From contig JADDOH010001977.1 of the NCBI GenBank assembly GCA_016648135.1, positions 62,001 to 126,000 of the forward strand: DNA of 64,000 nucleotides, read 5' to 3'. The translations under genes were made by a program, and so were the position numbers. Origin of the DNA: Agrypnia vestita (Eukaryota; Arthropoda; Insecta; Trichoptera; Phryganeidae). The notes beneath the pieces are model-generated. The model worked only from the letters and a program-made list of their open reading frames with translations. It did no database searches and was not told the origin of the DNA. Shown here piece by piece: positions 23,730 through 34,507 of this stretch (the first letter of the stretch is position 1; the number at the start of each line of letters is the position of its first letter).

Positions 23730-24458
23730 ATATATAATAATCTGATATCTTCAACACGCGAACATAAAATGATATAATTTCACATAGAGCTTTAAATTAA
23801 AAATGGAGCTATCGTTATAATATTGCCAAAGACTAAAAACTAAAATAACTTTTTTGTCTCAATGAAAGCCAGCTGTGTAAATGGTTTATTGATGAATGTA
23901 ATTCATATTATACTCGTACGTAAGTATGTTTATTTAAAAAGTATATTACTTTAGAGAGTAACTAAGAATACTATTTTTTTATTTCGTATTTGACCTAAAT
24001 TTTTAGACAAATATTTTTTCATATATGTAAATATACATTGAAGTACTCTTACATGTATAGTTAAAAAATATACGATTATGTAATACTTCTCAATACTCAT
24101 ATTGAAGATAAACATGTTTTCAGACAATTATACACAACAAATAAACAGATATTTCACACCTACTGGGTATGTAAATTAAACAATTAATTACATATCTGAT
24201 AACCGCTGACATACTATTAAAAGATTTAGCCCTCTGGTTATTTGAAATGTGTTTTGATTGCAGCAAAAAAATATCGGAATAATTAGGTCAGTATGTATTA
24301 AAAGCACTTGCTGACATTGAATTTTTAATGGACGCCTCTGTACGTATGGTGTGATACAGTTTTTAAGGTCAAAATATTTGTTGTTTCAAAACAAAAAAAC
24401 ATGTACAATTAAAGAATTTATTTATTGATAAATATCTATATAATTCATAAGCGAATTA

Positions 24459-24546
24459 GTTCTATTTTCATGTGACAAGCGTTTAGCTTAATTTGAAAAT
24501 ATTAAGAATATTGATGCAACACGTATTCCGTGTTCGCATCTCTAAA
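24459..24546 (+). mobile_element. SINE family A, 3' fragment
   Basis: Carries CTATTTTCATG, CAAGCGTTTAGCTTAATTTG, ATTGATGCAACACGTATTCC and GTTCGCATCTCT, ending in a run of A. This is the 3' half of the family A SINE, 5'-truncated and without the tRNA-like head. Confidence 0.7.
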
Positions 24547-25625
24547 AAAAAACATGCCTGTCTTGTAAGAAAAATCAGTGTTGAGGCAAAGAATATACAA
24601 CTCAGGACTTGTATAATAATTGATTTGAAAGCAAAATGCATTTATTGAGGATTGACATTTTTTTCTATAAACAATACACATTGCTATATACAAAGCTTGC
24701 ACGTAACCATGAGAGGACTAAATAATAAATTTATGCCAATTTACAATGCCAATCTCACTGGATTTCGTCCGTACTGTGACAATCAATTCATAATATTAAA
24801 GAATTTAGAAGGAGAACGAATTGATTAAAAAACATCAAAAGAATCAAAATAATTTTTAAATTTTCATTTATAAAAAAAAAAAAAAAGATAAAAAAATAAA
24901 AAGTATGAAATCAAATACAGAAAGAAAAAACTCAATACTGATAATTTATAATACAAAATTGTAAAATTACAATGCATATTTTTTTATTCAATGTGTTAAC
25001 TATTATTATTACAAATAACTATAGAAAATAAGAATAATTGCATAGAATCTAGACTAAATTAGATATCAAAAATAATGCTTTTATTATGTATATATTGATA
25101 AACAATCAATCCTTTAATTATCTACATTTAAACTCTATCAATAGGTAATACTTTCAGTTTATAAATATGTAATCACTAGGAAACATTAACATTTCAAAGA
25201 GTAGAAATAATATAATTAATAAAACTATTTTTAAAACTAGAAATAAACCACGTTATAAAAAAAACTAAGGTAAACATCTGTATCATCACAATCAATTTCG
25301 ATAATATTCTCGTATAAAGTTCTCGTAGTAAAAATTCATCACTCAATGAGATCGTGTATAATGTTTGAAATGGAAAGTCATTTAAATAGTTTTCTGTTAA
25401 TTATTTAGGGGATCGACGATTGGATTTGCACCTAGCAATCAAGATACATATTTTTTGAGAGATATTATTTTTTTGCAAATACAATATTACATTTTTGATC
25501 AAAAATAAATTTCTGATACGGGCAACTTAAATATCTTAAAACAGAATTACTTTCATTAAATGAACACAGTAAGAATCTAATAACTTTGGTAGGTTACCAA
25601 ACAATCGGCGTGACGGCCATTAAAA

Positions 25626-25681
25626 AATCAGGTTTTTGTTTGGACCATATACAGGCGCAGGGATAATGTATTCGCAATGTC
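25626..25681 (+). promoter_or_regulatory. cuticle-gene upstream module, gene 1
   Basis: AATCAGGTTTTTGTTTGGACC followed by GATAATGTATTCGCAATG. The same two blocks, at the same distance from the TATA box, precede the genes at 31214 and 37950. It is likely a shared epidermal or moult-timed enhancer, but no factor can be assigned by eye. Confidence 0.55.
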
Positions 25682-25698
25682 AGAGCTGCCGGATTTTG

Positions 25699-25706
25699 TA
25701 TAAATA
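25699..25706 (+). promoter_or_regulatory. TATA box, cuticle gene 1
   Basis: TATAAATA about 33 bp before the ACATTCAGTCAC initiator-like sequence that is conserved in all three plus-strand cuticle genes. The ATG is at 25765. Confidence 0.8.
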
Positions 25707-25764
25707 GGTTCGATTTAGCTCTCAGCGGCACATTCAGTCACCTGCTGTCAATCCAGTCACTACA

Positions 25765-26631
25765 ATGGCATTCAAGGTACACTTCCAATTTTTAATTCCG
25801 AAAATATTGATCTAGCTGAATACGTTCTTTCAATTGATTTCGTCTTCGTAAACTTTTAACATATTTTCATTATCTGTAACTTAAATTAATATAAAAAGAG
25901 ATTTTCAATTATTTTAATGGATCTGCTTTTATGATGTACCTACCTTTATAATAATTTTAATCGTATTCTAGGTATTCCTCTTCTCCGCGATGGTGGCAGT
26001 GGCCAGTGCTGGCCTCATTGCCCAGCCCAACTACGGTTACTCCGCTCCCCTGGCTTATGCTGCCCCAGTCGCCAAGTACGCCGCTCCTCTGGCCTACGCC
26101 GCCCCCGTCGCCAAGTACGCCGCTCCTCTGGCCTATGCCGCCCCAGTCGCCAAGTATGCCGCTCCTCTGGCCTACGCCGCCCCAGTAGCCAAGTATGCCC
26201 AAGAAGTATATCCCGACTCTCATCCCCAGTACAACTTCGCCTACGACATTCAGGATGGTCTGACCGGAGACTCCAAGAGCCAACACGAATCTAGGGATGG
26301 AGATGTCGTCCACGGATCCTACTCTCTGGTTGATTCTGATGGCTACAAGAGGACCGTAGACTACACCGCTGATGACCACAGTGGTTTCAACGCTGTTGTC
26401 CGTCGTGAACCCCTTGGACACGCCGTGAAGATCGCCGCTCCCGTGGCCTATGCCGCCCCCATCGCCAAATACGCCGCTCCTCTGGCTTATGCCGCCCCAG
26501 TAGCCAAGTATGCCGCTCCCCTGGCTTACTCCGCCCCAATTGCTAAGTACGCCGCTCCCCTGTCTTACGCTGCCCCCATTGCCAAGATCGCCGCTCCCCT
26601 GGCCTACAGCGCCCCCGCCTACTACCACTAA
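25765..26631 (+). CDS. RR-2 cuticle protein, gene 1
   Basis: Two exons, 25765-25776 (MAFK) and 25972-26631, give 223 residues. The 195-bp intron has GTACAC and TTCTAG ends. Residues 1-17 form a signal peptide ([17 protein letters not shown]). Next come repeats of [13 protein letters not shown], then the Rebers-Riddiford RR-2 domain (pfam chitin_bind_4) from about HPQYNFAYD through [36 protein letters not shown] and [14 protein letters not shown], then more Ala-Pro repeats ending AYYH. RR-2 proteins are secreted by epidermis, bind chitin through a half-barrel rich in aromatic residues, and occur mainly in hard cuticle. It has the longest N-terminal repeat block of the four genes and a diverged domain start ([10 protein letters not shown]). 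AATAAA lies at 26659-26664. The start is supported by the TATA box and by the shared MAFK exon. Confidence 0.95.
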
Positions 26632-26679
26632 GCTATAAAAATTTAAGATTATTTATTAAATAAATTATTCTCCACATCA

Positions 26680-27250
26680 ACACCTTAATCTTTTTATTAA
26701 ACACATTTTCTATTATTTCAATATCTTCATTAAGAAAAGGTAAGAAAATCATGAATAAAATACAATATTTATTTCACTGTTTATGAAAGACTGTATTTTT
26801 ATAAAAGATAGTGCGAAAAGACATACAATATCACATGCTGTGTTAAATAGTATCACTGATTTATTTGAGTGCCTTCATATTAAAAAAAAGCATAAGTACA
26901 TATTTACACATTATTTCGTTAAATTACTAAGTTATTAAGCCCATTCTTGTCCTAATTAACCCAAATAACAAACGTAATATAAATCACCTTAGACGGTTTG
27001 ATAAAATTACGCGATACGTTTTGGTGCATAATTCTAGAATTTCTCTAAAAGAGACTAGGTTTACAGTTTATATTAATAATAATACCTTCTTTGGTTTATT
27101 TCAATCCTCCAATACCTTAAGCAAACAGTTAATTTTAATAGTAAAACGAAAACATCTGAACAAGAATATTTCTGATAAACCTCACAAAAAATATTCAATT
27201 TATTTTATAGTAAAATATTATTGATTTATTATTATTATTAACAGTTTATG
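26680..27250. other. intergenic, no gene recognised
   Basis: AT-rich spacer after the first cuticle gene. No transposon end or exon was recognised. Confidence 0.5.
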
Positions 27251-27252
27251 AA

Positions 27253-27410
27253 TATACTAGCTGTAACCCGTCAAAAATGACGGTACTTTTATATGCCGGT
27301 TCCTAAGGAATTTATTTATTTATATTTAAAAAAATACTATAACGAAATTACGGACCTCGGACGGATGGACAGACAACGAAATTATTATAATTGGGATACT
27401 CGTAAACATG
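27253..27410 (-). mobile_element. Helitron-like element (family D), short copy
   Basis: Read on the minus strand, it ends with a hairpin CCGTCATTTTTGACGG, then GTTACAG and CTAGT. That is the Helitron pattern of a hairpin shortly before CTAG and a T target. The other side carries GTTGTCTGTCCATCCGTCC as in the copies at 56760 and 57528; the tRNA-like middle is deleted here. No gene inside. Confidence 0.55.
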
Positions 27411-27479
27411 TAGATCTTGCATTTATAAATTGAAACGCCACTTTGCAACAGATGAACTAAAAATATATGATGGAGATTA

Positions 27480-27605
27480 TGCATGATGATCATTTAAATA
27501 GATGGAAAACATAAACTATGTTATCTCTATTTGAATTTAATAAAATTTTATATTTTACTACTCGTGTTTCGACAGTATCAAAATCTCTCATCGAGAGGTC
27601 AAGTT
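27480..27605 (-). mobile_element. Penelope-like element 3' tail
   Basis: On the minus strand this contains GATGAGAG, a short stem and GTCGAAACACGAGTAG, the same layout as the tail at 61835-61950. It lies about 130 bp downstream, in coding sense, of the GIY-YIG fragment at 27735-27935, so it probably belongs to the same element. Confidence 0.45.
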
Positions 27606-27734
27606 ACATTGGAAAAATATATTTTTTTAAAAGATTACGTGGAAATACAAATAATTAATTAAATAGATTAATTAGTAAGTAATATTGTTAAGCAAATTAA
27701 CACAATTTTTTTAAATCTCCAAACATTACAAATT

Positions 27735-27935
27735 TTCATTTTATTACCTCTACGCGCAACGGATGGAAAAGTTTAATGGTGCGTGAATGAAAATAACGAT
27801 TATTATTATTATCCATGACGAATTCAGAGAAGTCTTTATCAGTTAGACAACGACTATGCTCTTTAAGTCTTATGTTAAGATTTCTAGAAGTTGGACCGAT
27901 GAATTTACAGTTACAATATCCACATGAAATTTATA
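27735..27935 (-). pseudogene. Penelope-like element GIY-YIG endonuclease fragment
   Basis: The minus strand reads ISCGYCNCKFIGPTSRNLN, then IRLKEHSR, matching the GIY-YIG nuclease core IxCxxCxxxYIGxTxRxLxxRLxEH, with the catalytic Arg region (TSRNL) and a CxxC-type linker. GIY-YIG nucleases of this form terminate Penelope-like retroelement polyproteins and nick target DNA for insertion. A stop codon comes about 30 residues after EH, and an in-frame stop interrupts the region just before ISC. No reverse transcriptase part was recognised, so this is a 5'-truncated dead copy between cuticle genes 1 and 2. Confidence 0.75.
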
Positions 27936-27966
27936 TGTTCATAGCATATAATGAACATATAAATTT
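27927..27966. repeat. 16-bp perfect palindromic arms
   Basis: AAATTTATATGTTCAT at 27927-27942 and its exact complement at 27951-27966, separated by 8 nt. It overlaps the 5' edge of the GIY-YIG fragment and probably marks where another element is joined. Confidence 0.85.
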
Positions 27967-27989
27967 TATGCGCATTTAAATGAATATAA

Positions 27990-28101
27990 TACGCGCTTAT
28001 CAAATACACTGCGTGGATAATGGGTCGATCCATTTGCTTTGCCGATTTGACGCGACGAAAGTTCGACGACGGAAGATCTGCGCAGTGTGGCGCTGGCCTA
28101 A
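27990..28101. mobile_element. partial copy of the 63721 MITE
   Basis: Ends in CAGTGTGGCGCTGGCCTAA and shares CTTATCAAATACACT, GGTCGATCCATTTGCTTTGCC and GACGGAAGATC with the complete 191-bp element at 63721-63911. The left terminal repeat is missing. Confidence 0.75.
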
Positions 28102-28136
28102 GACTAAAAAGTAGAAAATTATAATTAACTAACTAA

Positions 28137-28700
28137 CTAATCATCACGCCGTTCCCCCGCAGAGGTAAGCAGAGAGGATAGAACGCCATATTCGTCTATC
28201 TTGGAACACCACTTTTGATTCGGCTACATTCATACATCGTCTCATGCAAGCTCTACGGTTGTTGAGGCTTTTAACAGGGTCATCCTCCAATATTTGTGGT
28301 ATTTGATCATGTCAGGTCTTTCACGGATGCCCTTTAATCCTGTTGCCTTCAACACTTGCCTCATATATTTTCTTAACCATCCTTTCTTCGCTCATACGTT
28401 CTACATGACTAAACCATCTAAGCACTCCTTTCTTTATTCTGTCTTACTACAGCCAGCATTACATTCACTTCTAATTTGTTCATTCCTCACTCTATCGATC
28501 AAAGATAATGGTATTCAGAGCACCATTTACTTCGTTACCCGCAGTCACTCTTCTTTAGATATCGTTCTCAGCCTTGCCGTCTCTACTAAACATACTTCCC
28601 AAGTACACAAATTCATTCACTTGTTGTAAGTATTCGTTGTTTACAATTACATCACACTCAGTCATTCTTTTTTCTCTCTCGAACACCATCACTTTTGATT
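28137..28700 (-). pseudogene. LINE reverse-transcriptase 3' fragment
   Basis: The minus strand reads NVSKSKVMVFERE near 28685, then CDVIVNNEYLQQ, then NEFVYLGSMFSRDGKAEND near 28560. This is the palm/thumb region of RT in insect non-LTR elements (motif VxxSKSKxMVF and FxYLGSxFxxDG). Farther along, frameshifted, are LRWFSHVERMSEERM-type and YHKYWRM pieces that match 59000-59170. Several stops and frameshifts make it a pseudogene. Related tails lie at 57795-58020 and 58860-59245. Confidence 0.8.
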
Positions 28701-28749
28701 TGCTGACATTGATATCTAGATGTGTACATTATCACTCGTGGGAGGTATG

Positions 28750-28862
28750 GCACTAAAAATGAGAGATATGTATATACCTATATATATCTCTCATTTTTAC
28801 AAAATACACTAAAAATGAGAGATGGTGTACATACATATCTCTCATTTTTAGTGTATTTTGTT
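28750..28862. repeat. double hairpin of an AAATGAGAGAT motif
   Basis: CACTAAAAATGAGAGAT occurs twice in direct orientation (about 28752 and 28808), each followed by its complement ATCTCTCATTTTTA (about 28786 and 28840), with ACAAAATACA between. Two hairpins therefore stand in tandem, or one inverted element has been duplicated. Confidence 0.85.
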
Positions 28863-28879
28863 TTGTACGTACAATATTT

Positions 28880-29345
28880 TACAGATGGATTCCTGCCTTG
28901 ATTATGAGTCGAAAATGTTCAAGCAACTATGACCTAATTTCAATAGTTAAGGACATATGCGACATCAAAGTTTGTATTTTTTTTCAATATTTCTGACCTA
29001 TTTTTTGCAAAACATTGAATTATCATTACGGTAACTTATATTAATATGAAAATTTCATTCCCTTTAATACAAGTCAAATAAAATGATAAAAAATTTCCAA
29101 TTATAATTGGAATTTTTAGGGTTTATATTATTTTATTTAACTTTTATTGAAACGAATGAATTTTTCATTATAGATATAAGTTACTGTAATGATACTATAA
29201 CTTCAACTTTTTGTATAAAATAAGTCAGAAATATTGGAAAAAAATGCAAATTTTGGTATTGCAGAACATCATAACTATTGATATTAGGTCATGGTTGCTT
29301 GAAAACTTTCAACTCGTAGTCAATACAATAAGCAAAACAATTATC
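28880..29345. mobile_element. long foldback MITE (family B), copy 1
   Basis: The two halves are inverted copies of each other. The left half has GATTCCTGCCTTGATTATGA, ATGTTCAAGCAACTATGACC and TATGCGACATCAAAG; the right half has their complements (for example TATTAGGTCATGGTTGCTTG). The centre includes CCAATTATAATTGG. Other copies are at 37127-37612 and 59362-59843. The outer termini are decayed in this copy. No coding capacity. Confidence 0.8.
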
Positions 29346-29379
29346 TGACATTTGTTCAATGTAAAAACAATTGATAAAT

Positions 29380-30222
29380 TTTTTTTTAACATACCTATTG
29401 GTGTATAGTTTCTTCTTCTTCTTCGGCAGTCCCTCGTTGCAGGATGACGTCCGCCATGTTATTAATTATTTGTCTGTGCGTGGACGAAGATACCTATTCT
29501 GTAACCGCATACTCACTCCCCCGCTTATTTTTAACAAGTTACCAAATGAAACTAAAGAAATTACAATACACACACCTTTTAAACACCGCATCATTAATTT
29601 TATAAAAATATCAGGTAGAATGCTGAAGTGATCCACCCTTAACATCTAAATAGGCAAAATCTGCTTTATATAATTTCAAGTATACTTTAATATAGTATTT
29701 ATTTTTGTATCTACTTAAACTTTTTATTTTTTGTATCTTATCTTTTGTATTTATTTTTGTATATACTAAAATTTTTATCTTAATTTTATATGTATTTTTT
29801 CTTTTCTTTTATGTATTCTAATGATTGTATATATTACTAAATTCTTTCTGCTTTCTTTTTTACGTTAATATTTCTTTACTATTGTTATTTATTACCATTA
29901 CATAATTATCAAATGAGAATAACTGTCATAGAACAGGTTTAACCTAGTGTGGCAGTTGTTAGTAACTTATATTAAAATAAACAATAAAAATAAACAAACA
30001 AAAAAAATACCATACATAGTTTACAGATATACAGCATGCCAAACATATAAAGATTATTTCATAAATAAATCCCATCCCATAGACGGCATACGTTATAGAT
30101 TTAAATCAAAGGGACAAATAAAAATAACAACTTTAAGAACCACCGTGGCACATCATTATACATACTTGGGAGTATTATATTCTTCTTCAAATGTAGCAAA
30201 TTTATTTTGTGGTAACATAATT
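29380..30222. other. AT-rich spacer, possible retroelement scraps
   Basis: The stretch 29480-29630 reads FNKLPNETKEIT on the plus strand, faintly like the end of LINE polyproteins, but is too short to call. The rest is AT-rich. The frame at 29947-30240 shows no motif. Confidence 0.35.
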
Positions 30223-30420
30223 ATAATTAATATAAATTAACTTTGTTTAAACCACTTATTTATTGAAAAAAATCAATATGTTTCAAAGCCAATGGCTTCT
30301 TCACCAGGAAAAAAAAAACCCTTTTTTTTTTTTTCCTGATGAAGAAGCCATTGGCTTTGAAACATGTTGATTTTTTTCAATAAATAAGTGGTTTAAACAA
30401 TGTTAATTTATATTAATTAT
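30223..30420. mobile_element. inverted repeat of a Penelope-type tail
   Basis: Arms of about 86 bp (30223-30308 and 30332-30420) are about 95% complementary and meet at a run of A and T. The right arm contains CTGATGA (30336), a bulged stem with AAGCC and GGCTT, and GAAAC (30359-30363), followed by ATGTTGA, a T-rich loop, TCAATA and AAGTGG. The left arm has the same in reverse with CTGGTGA. The copies at 61470-61700 and 63373-63490 share the part after GAAAC. Head-to-head tails of this kind are known for Penelope-like elements. Confidence 0.65.
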
Positions 30421-31060
30421 GGTATAATATATTGTTATTGCTAAAAAAATTTCAAGAAAAAACGAGCAATAAAAAAATTTAATCCTTGAATTTGGATGTA
30501 TTGTAATGTTACTTACATTTTTCAAATAGATTGTGTATAATGAAAACTTCTACCTCTAATTTAGCTTAAGTCACAAGTTGAAATAATTTAATATATGTAC
30601 AAAGGTGATGTATTATAGTATACCAATATATTAATTTATATTTTATAAACCAATACTTTATAAAACAAATTTAAAGACTCCTCCCATAAACTCGAGCTAA
30701 TTAGCTCAAATTATGGTATAATAAAATATTTAAAGCGTGAAAAGAAAGATAATAAAAAAATATATATAATTTAGTATCATTTGACTCAAGAAGCTTTGTA
30801 TAGGCTAACTTAAACACAGGGTCAACAAATATGGGTTCTTACGGAGACTGAGAGAGAGAGAGGAGAAAGAATCATGGCTGATGGAATAGGATATACTCGT
30901 ATTAGGGGTGTATTGGAGGGTGAGATAAATGTGAGTGAGATACTTTGTGACCAATCTTACCGTACTAAAAATACCGTATTAAAAAACTAACCGCTTTATA
31001 AGATAATATTAAAATAACATTCGATTGCAAAGGGTTAATAAAAATTCAGTGTTACGAGCA
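30421..31060. other. intergenic, no gene recognised
   Basis: AT-rich spacer upstream of cuticle gene 2. A short AG run (GAGAGAGAGAGG) lies near 30851. Nothing else is recognised. Confidence 0.5.
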
Positions 31061-31067
31061 TATAACT

Positions 31068-31130
31068 AATCAGGTTTTTATATGGATCAAATAAAAGCTC
31101 GGTGATAATTTATTCGCTATTCGCAATGTC
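31068..31130 (+). promoter_or_regulatory. cuticle-gene upstream module, gene 2
   Basis: AATCAGGTTTTTATATGGAT followed by GATAATTTATTCGC and ATTCGCAATG. It matches the modules before genes 1 and 3; here the second block appears partly duplicated (TATTCGC twice). Confidence 0.55.
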
Positions 31131-31148
31131 TGACTGCAGCTGATTTTG

Positions 31149-31156
31149 TATAAATA
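31149..31156 (+). promoter_or_regulatory. TATA box, cuticle gene 2
   Basis: TATAAATA, within GATTTTGTATAAATACGT, a context also found before gene 3. The conserved ACATTCAGTCACCT follows. Confidence 0.8.
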
Positions 31157-31213
31157 CGTCCAATTAAAACATAGCGCCACATTCAGTCACCTACTGTCAA
31201 CTCAGATACTACC

Positions 31214-32005
31214 ATGGCATTCAAGGTAAGTTCATTTTAAACATTAGGAAGTGATTTGGCTAACCAAACATCTATTTCTACAGTTTGCATTAAAGAATGA
31301 GATTTGAGTTCTGTAAAAAAATGAATGTAAATTAAAAATAATTATTTATTTCGACGTATTAAAGTTTTATCATTAAATGCATAATTCTTCTTATTTAAGG
31401 TACTTTTCTTCGCCGCTATGATGGCCGTGGCCAGTGCTGGCCTCATCGCCCAGCCCAACTATGGCTACGCTGCTCCCTTAGCTTATGCCGCCCCTGTAGC
31501 CAAGTATGCTGCCCCCCTGTCTTATGCTTCTCCAGTTGCTAAATACGCCGTGGATGCCGACTACGATCCCAACCCTCAGTACAGCTACTCCTACGATGTC
31601 CAGGATGCCCTGACCGGAGACTCCAAGAGCCAACACGAATCCAGGAACGGAGATGTCGTCGAAGGATCTTACTCCCTGGTTGATGCTGATGGTTACAAGA
31701 GGACCGTCGACTACACAGCTGATCCCCACAACGGATTCAACGCCGTCGTCCGCCGTGAGCCTCTCGGACATGCCGTGAAGGTTGCCGCTCCTGTGGCTTA
31801 CGCTCCAGTCGCCAAGTACGCCGCCCCTCTGGCTTATGCTGCACCAGTTGCCAAGTACGCCGCTCCTCTGGCTTATGCTGCACCAGTTGCCAAGTACGCC
31901 GCTCCCTTGGCTTATGCCGCTCCAGTTGCCAAGTACGCTTATGCCGCCCCAGTAGCCAAGATTGCTGCTCCCTTGGCTTACAATGCCCCCGCGTACTACC
32001 ACTAA
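31214..32005 (+). CDS. RR-2 cuticle protein, gene 2
   Basis: Exons 31214-31225 (MAFK) and 31400-32005 give 205 residues; the 174-bp intron has GTAAGT and TTTAAG ends. The signal peptide is [18 protein letters not shown] short Ala-Pro repeat leads to [17 protein letters not shown], the start of the RR-2 chitin-binding domain, followed by [36 protein letters not shown] and [14 protein letters not shown]. The C-terminal part has [13 protein letters not shown] repeats and ends NAPAYYH. The product is a structural, secreted, chitin-binding cuticle protein. The domain is almost identical to gene 3, including a long run of codons without synonymous change, whereas the introns differ. AATAAA lies at 32033-32038. 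Confidence 0.95.
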
Positions 32006-32122
32006 CTTTTCGACATTTAAGTTTATTTATTAAATAAATTATTATCGACAACCCATATAAGTTTTCTTTACTCATACTTCCATTTCATTTTTATAATTCT
32101 ATATTTTTCTTTTTTATATGGG

Positions 32123-32341
32123 TAGAAAAGTTAAGACAGCAATAAGAAAAAAAATAATAATGCAGTCATCGAGGATTACTATTTTATTATGTACTGAATT
32201 CGAAATTTTTTAGGAAACATGATTTTGGAAGGGAATGATACATGAAATCTAGAATTCAGTAATTTTAAATTAGTAATCCTCGCTGACTGCATTCGAAACA
32301 TTTTTTTAAATTTTTTTGGGTATTGCTGCCTACGCTTTTAT
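32123..32341. mobile_element. MITE with inverted ends (family E), copy 1
   Basis: The left half has GACAGCAATA and AATGCAGTCATCGAGGATTAC; the right half has the complement GTAATCCTCGCTGACTGCATT and ends TATTGCTGCCTACGC. The 50876-51062 element shares both. Non-coding. Confidence 0.75.
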
Positions 32342-34500
32342 ACTCTACATGTATGGTTTCAGGATTACATTTCAACCAGATTTTTTTACTGCTTGCAAAT
32401 ACTTACCAACGCGGGTATAATATTTACGTTATTAGCATTCTAAAGGTATAATTTATATGAATTTTACTTAACGAGAATAAAATATCCTTATACCAAATGT
32501 AACAAAAATGTCAAATCCCATCGTAGAGATTCTTACTACTGCCATAGAAATCACCAAAAAATTAACGTGTCAATAGTTCAAGTTTTGCAATTTTTAAATC
32601 GATGAAGTATATTTACTGTTTAAAGCGCTTATAAAATGTACAAAAAAAGTAAATAATTTACGCATAATCGTCTTAAAAATGATGGCAAGGGGAAAACAAA
32701 AAAAAAAAGGATTTAATTAATGCCAGTAAATAGAAGTACATATTTTCTGTCACTTATTTTATGACACAAGAGTATATTCGTATATCACAAAACTATAACA
32801 TATTTTGATATGCTTATTACATCAAAGGCGTACTAAGCACGAAGTACTTACTAACTACATCAGTATTTTTGAGTTTTTTTTATAAATCATTCGTTTTCCT
32901 ATTTTGTACACTGTCTCAATTTTTTGCACGGTATGCAAAATATAAATATGTACATATATTTTGTTTTGCACATGGAAAAAACGATATTTTTAAAAGGGGT
33001 ATTTACAATTTTTTATACAGAAAATCAATTTACTCGGGGATTTGAGAGTAATTTACTAAACTAATTTAGCGGTATCTATTGTAGTTACTTCTAATTTCGC
33101 TAAGTATTTTGACATACTGCCAGAACGCATAAGTTTATAGTCACTTACTACCATCGTGCTTTACTGATGAAATGAGATACCAATTGTTCGAAGAATATTT
33201 TTTCTTCTGAATGAAGGTTTGAACTCACCCTCCCCTTCCCCGTAACACTGCATGGTTTATCTATATTTCAATTTTAGTACACAAACAATCCTGAAGAATA
33301 GAACATTATTCTCGAAATATGTAGAATTCATATGTAATAAAATTGTGAAAATAATGTGATTTGTGCTTTATTTTAAATGAGATACCTTAAGACTAAATGC
33401 AAACGTATTAAGATTTTGACCCGGAGATTAACTTGGAGATTAGCTGGAGATAGTATTTATCTTCGTCATCGTACATCAAAGTTGAAGGAGTGGATTTATG
33501 ATTTTGAAAACTTACCACCGACAAACAGAAAATAATTTAGGTAAAATTTACTAGTTTTACATATTTATTTGGAAAAGAACATTAAATAAAAATGATTAAT
33601 TTTTTAAATAAATAACATACATTTTTTATTAAACTACACTGGAATCATCTCATATCAAAATTTCTACATTACAATCATTACATATCAATTTGTACACACC
33701 TGATTTTTTTAAGGGATCATTCTTATCCTTATTATCATTATTTCATTTTGAAGAAGTTTCTAAATTCTGTTCATTATGCTTAGATCACCTTACAGTCATA
33801 ATTTATCAATCATGTATTATCCTATTAACTTAATAAGAAATCGATTTAACTCACATACAACCTGAAGCAGAGGTCGGCGACAAGCGCTTTGGGCTTGCGC
33901 GCTGACGACAACTGAAGGTCTTGCGTGGATGAGGACTGCACGAGACTTTCGCTGCCCTATTATTGAATGAATTAAATTATTAAAATAATTTCATAATTCA
34001 TAACTGTCGATGCGATAATGATATAAGTTTTGATATGTCTTCAACTATTCTAAATTGCCAGGTTATCGAATCAACACTTTGAACATTTCAATATACCTTT
34101 ACACATAATCTTTATTATTTACATATTAATTTTACATTTTAGCCTTTCTCGGTATATTTTACACATTTACAATTTGCTCGCTAGAGCTTTGATAAGAACA
34201 ACGTTCTAAGCCTGAAGCATTTAGAATAAATTGAATGTTTATACTGGATACGATAATCTCTCGGATACATCTTGGCACACCTAATATTAAATTTAACTCA
34301 TTATAGTGATTGGCTGATATTTAAGTTGCTTAACGTTACAAGCACTAAATTGATGATTTATATTTAGGTTGGATTAAATTTTCATTTATTTATAAAATTA
34401 AAAAAATAGGTGTGAGGCGCAGTAATAGTTATCACTCTGCCGACGTAAATTTTATAAAGTTATACTTATTTTGGCACATTCAGGATAAAACTTCTATTGT
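32342..34500. other. intergenic, no gene recognised
   Basis: AT-rich spacer between cuticle gene 2 and the repeat cluster before gene 3. No exon or transposon end was recognised with confidence. Confidence 0.5.
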
Positions 34501-34507
34501 AACGGAA

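Larger units (their letters stand above)
20443..25625. other. long AT-rich interval, no gene recognised
   Basis: About 5 kb with no convincing coding exon on either strand. The missing upstream lectin exons were looked for here by eye and not found. A moderately GC-rich stretch at 20443-20620 is open on the plus strand but shows no domain. A TA dinucleotide run and a SINE fragment are listed separately. Confidence 0.5.

Noticed and set aside
25957..26628. Long minus-strand open frame (223 codons) opposite cuticle gene 1, and similar ones opposite genes 2 and 3
   Set aside because: Gly/Ser-rich antisense shadows created by the codon bias of the Ala-Pro repeats; no signal peptide, promoter or splice sites of their own.
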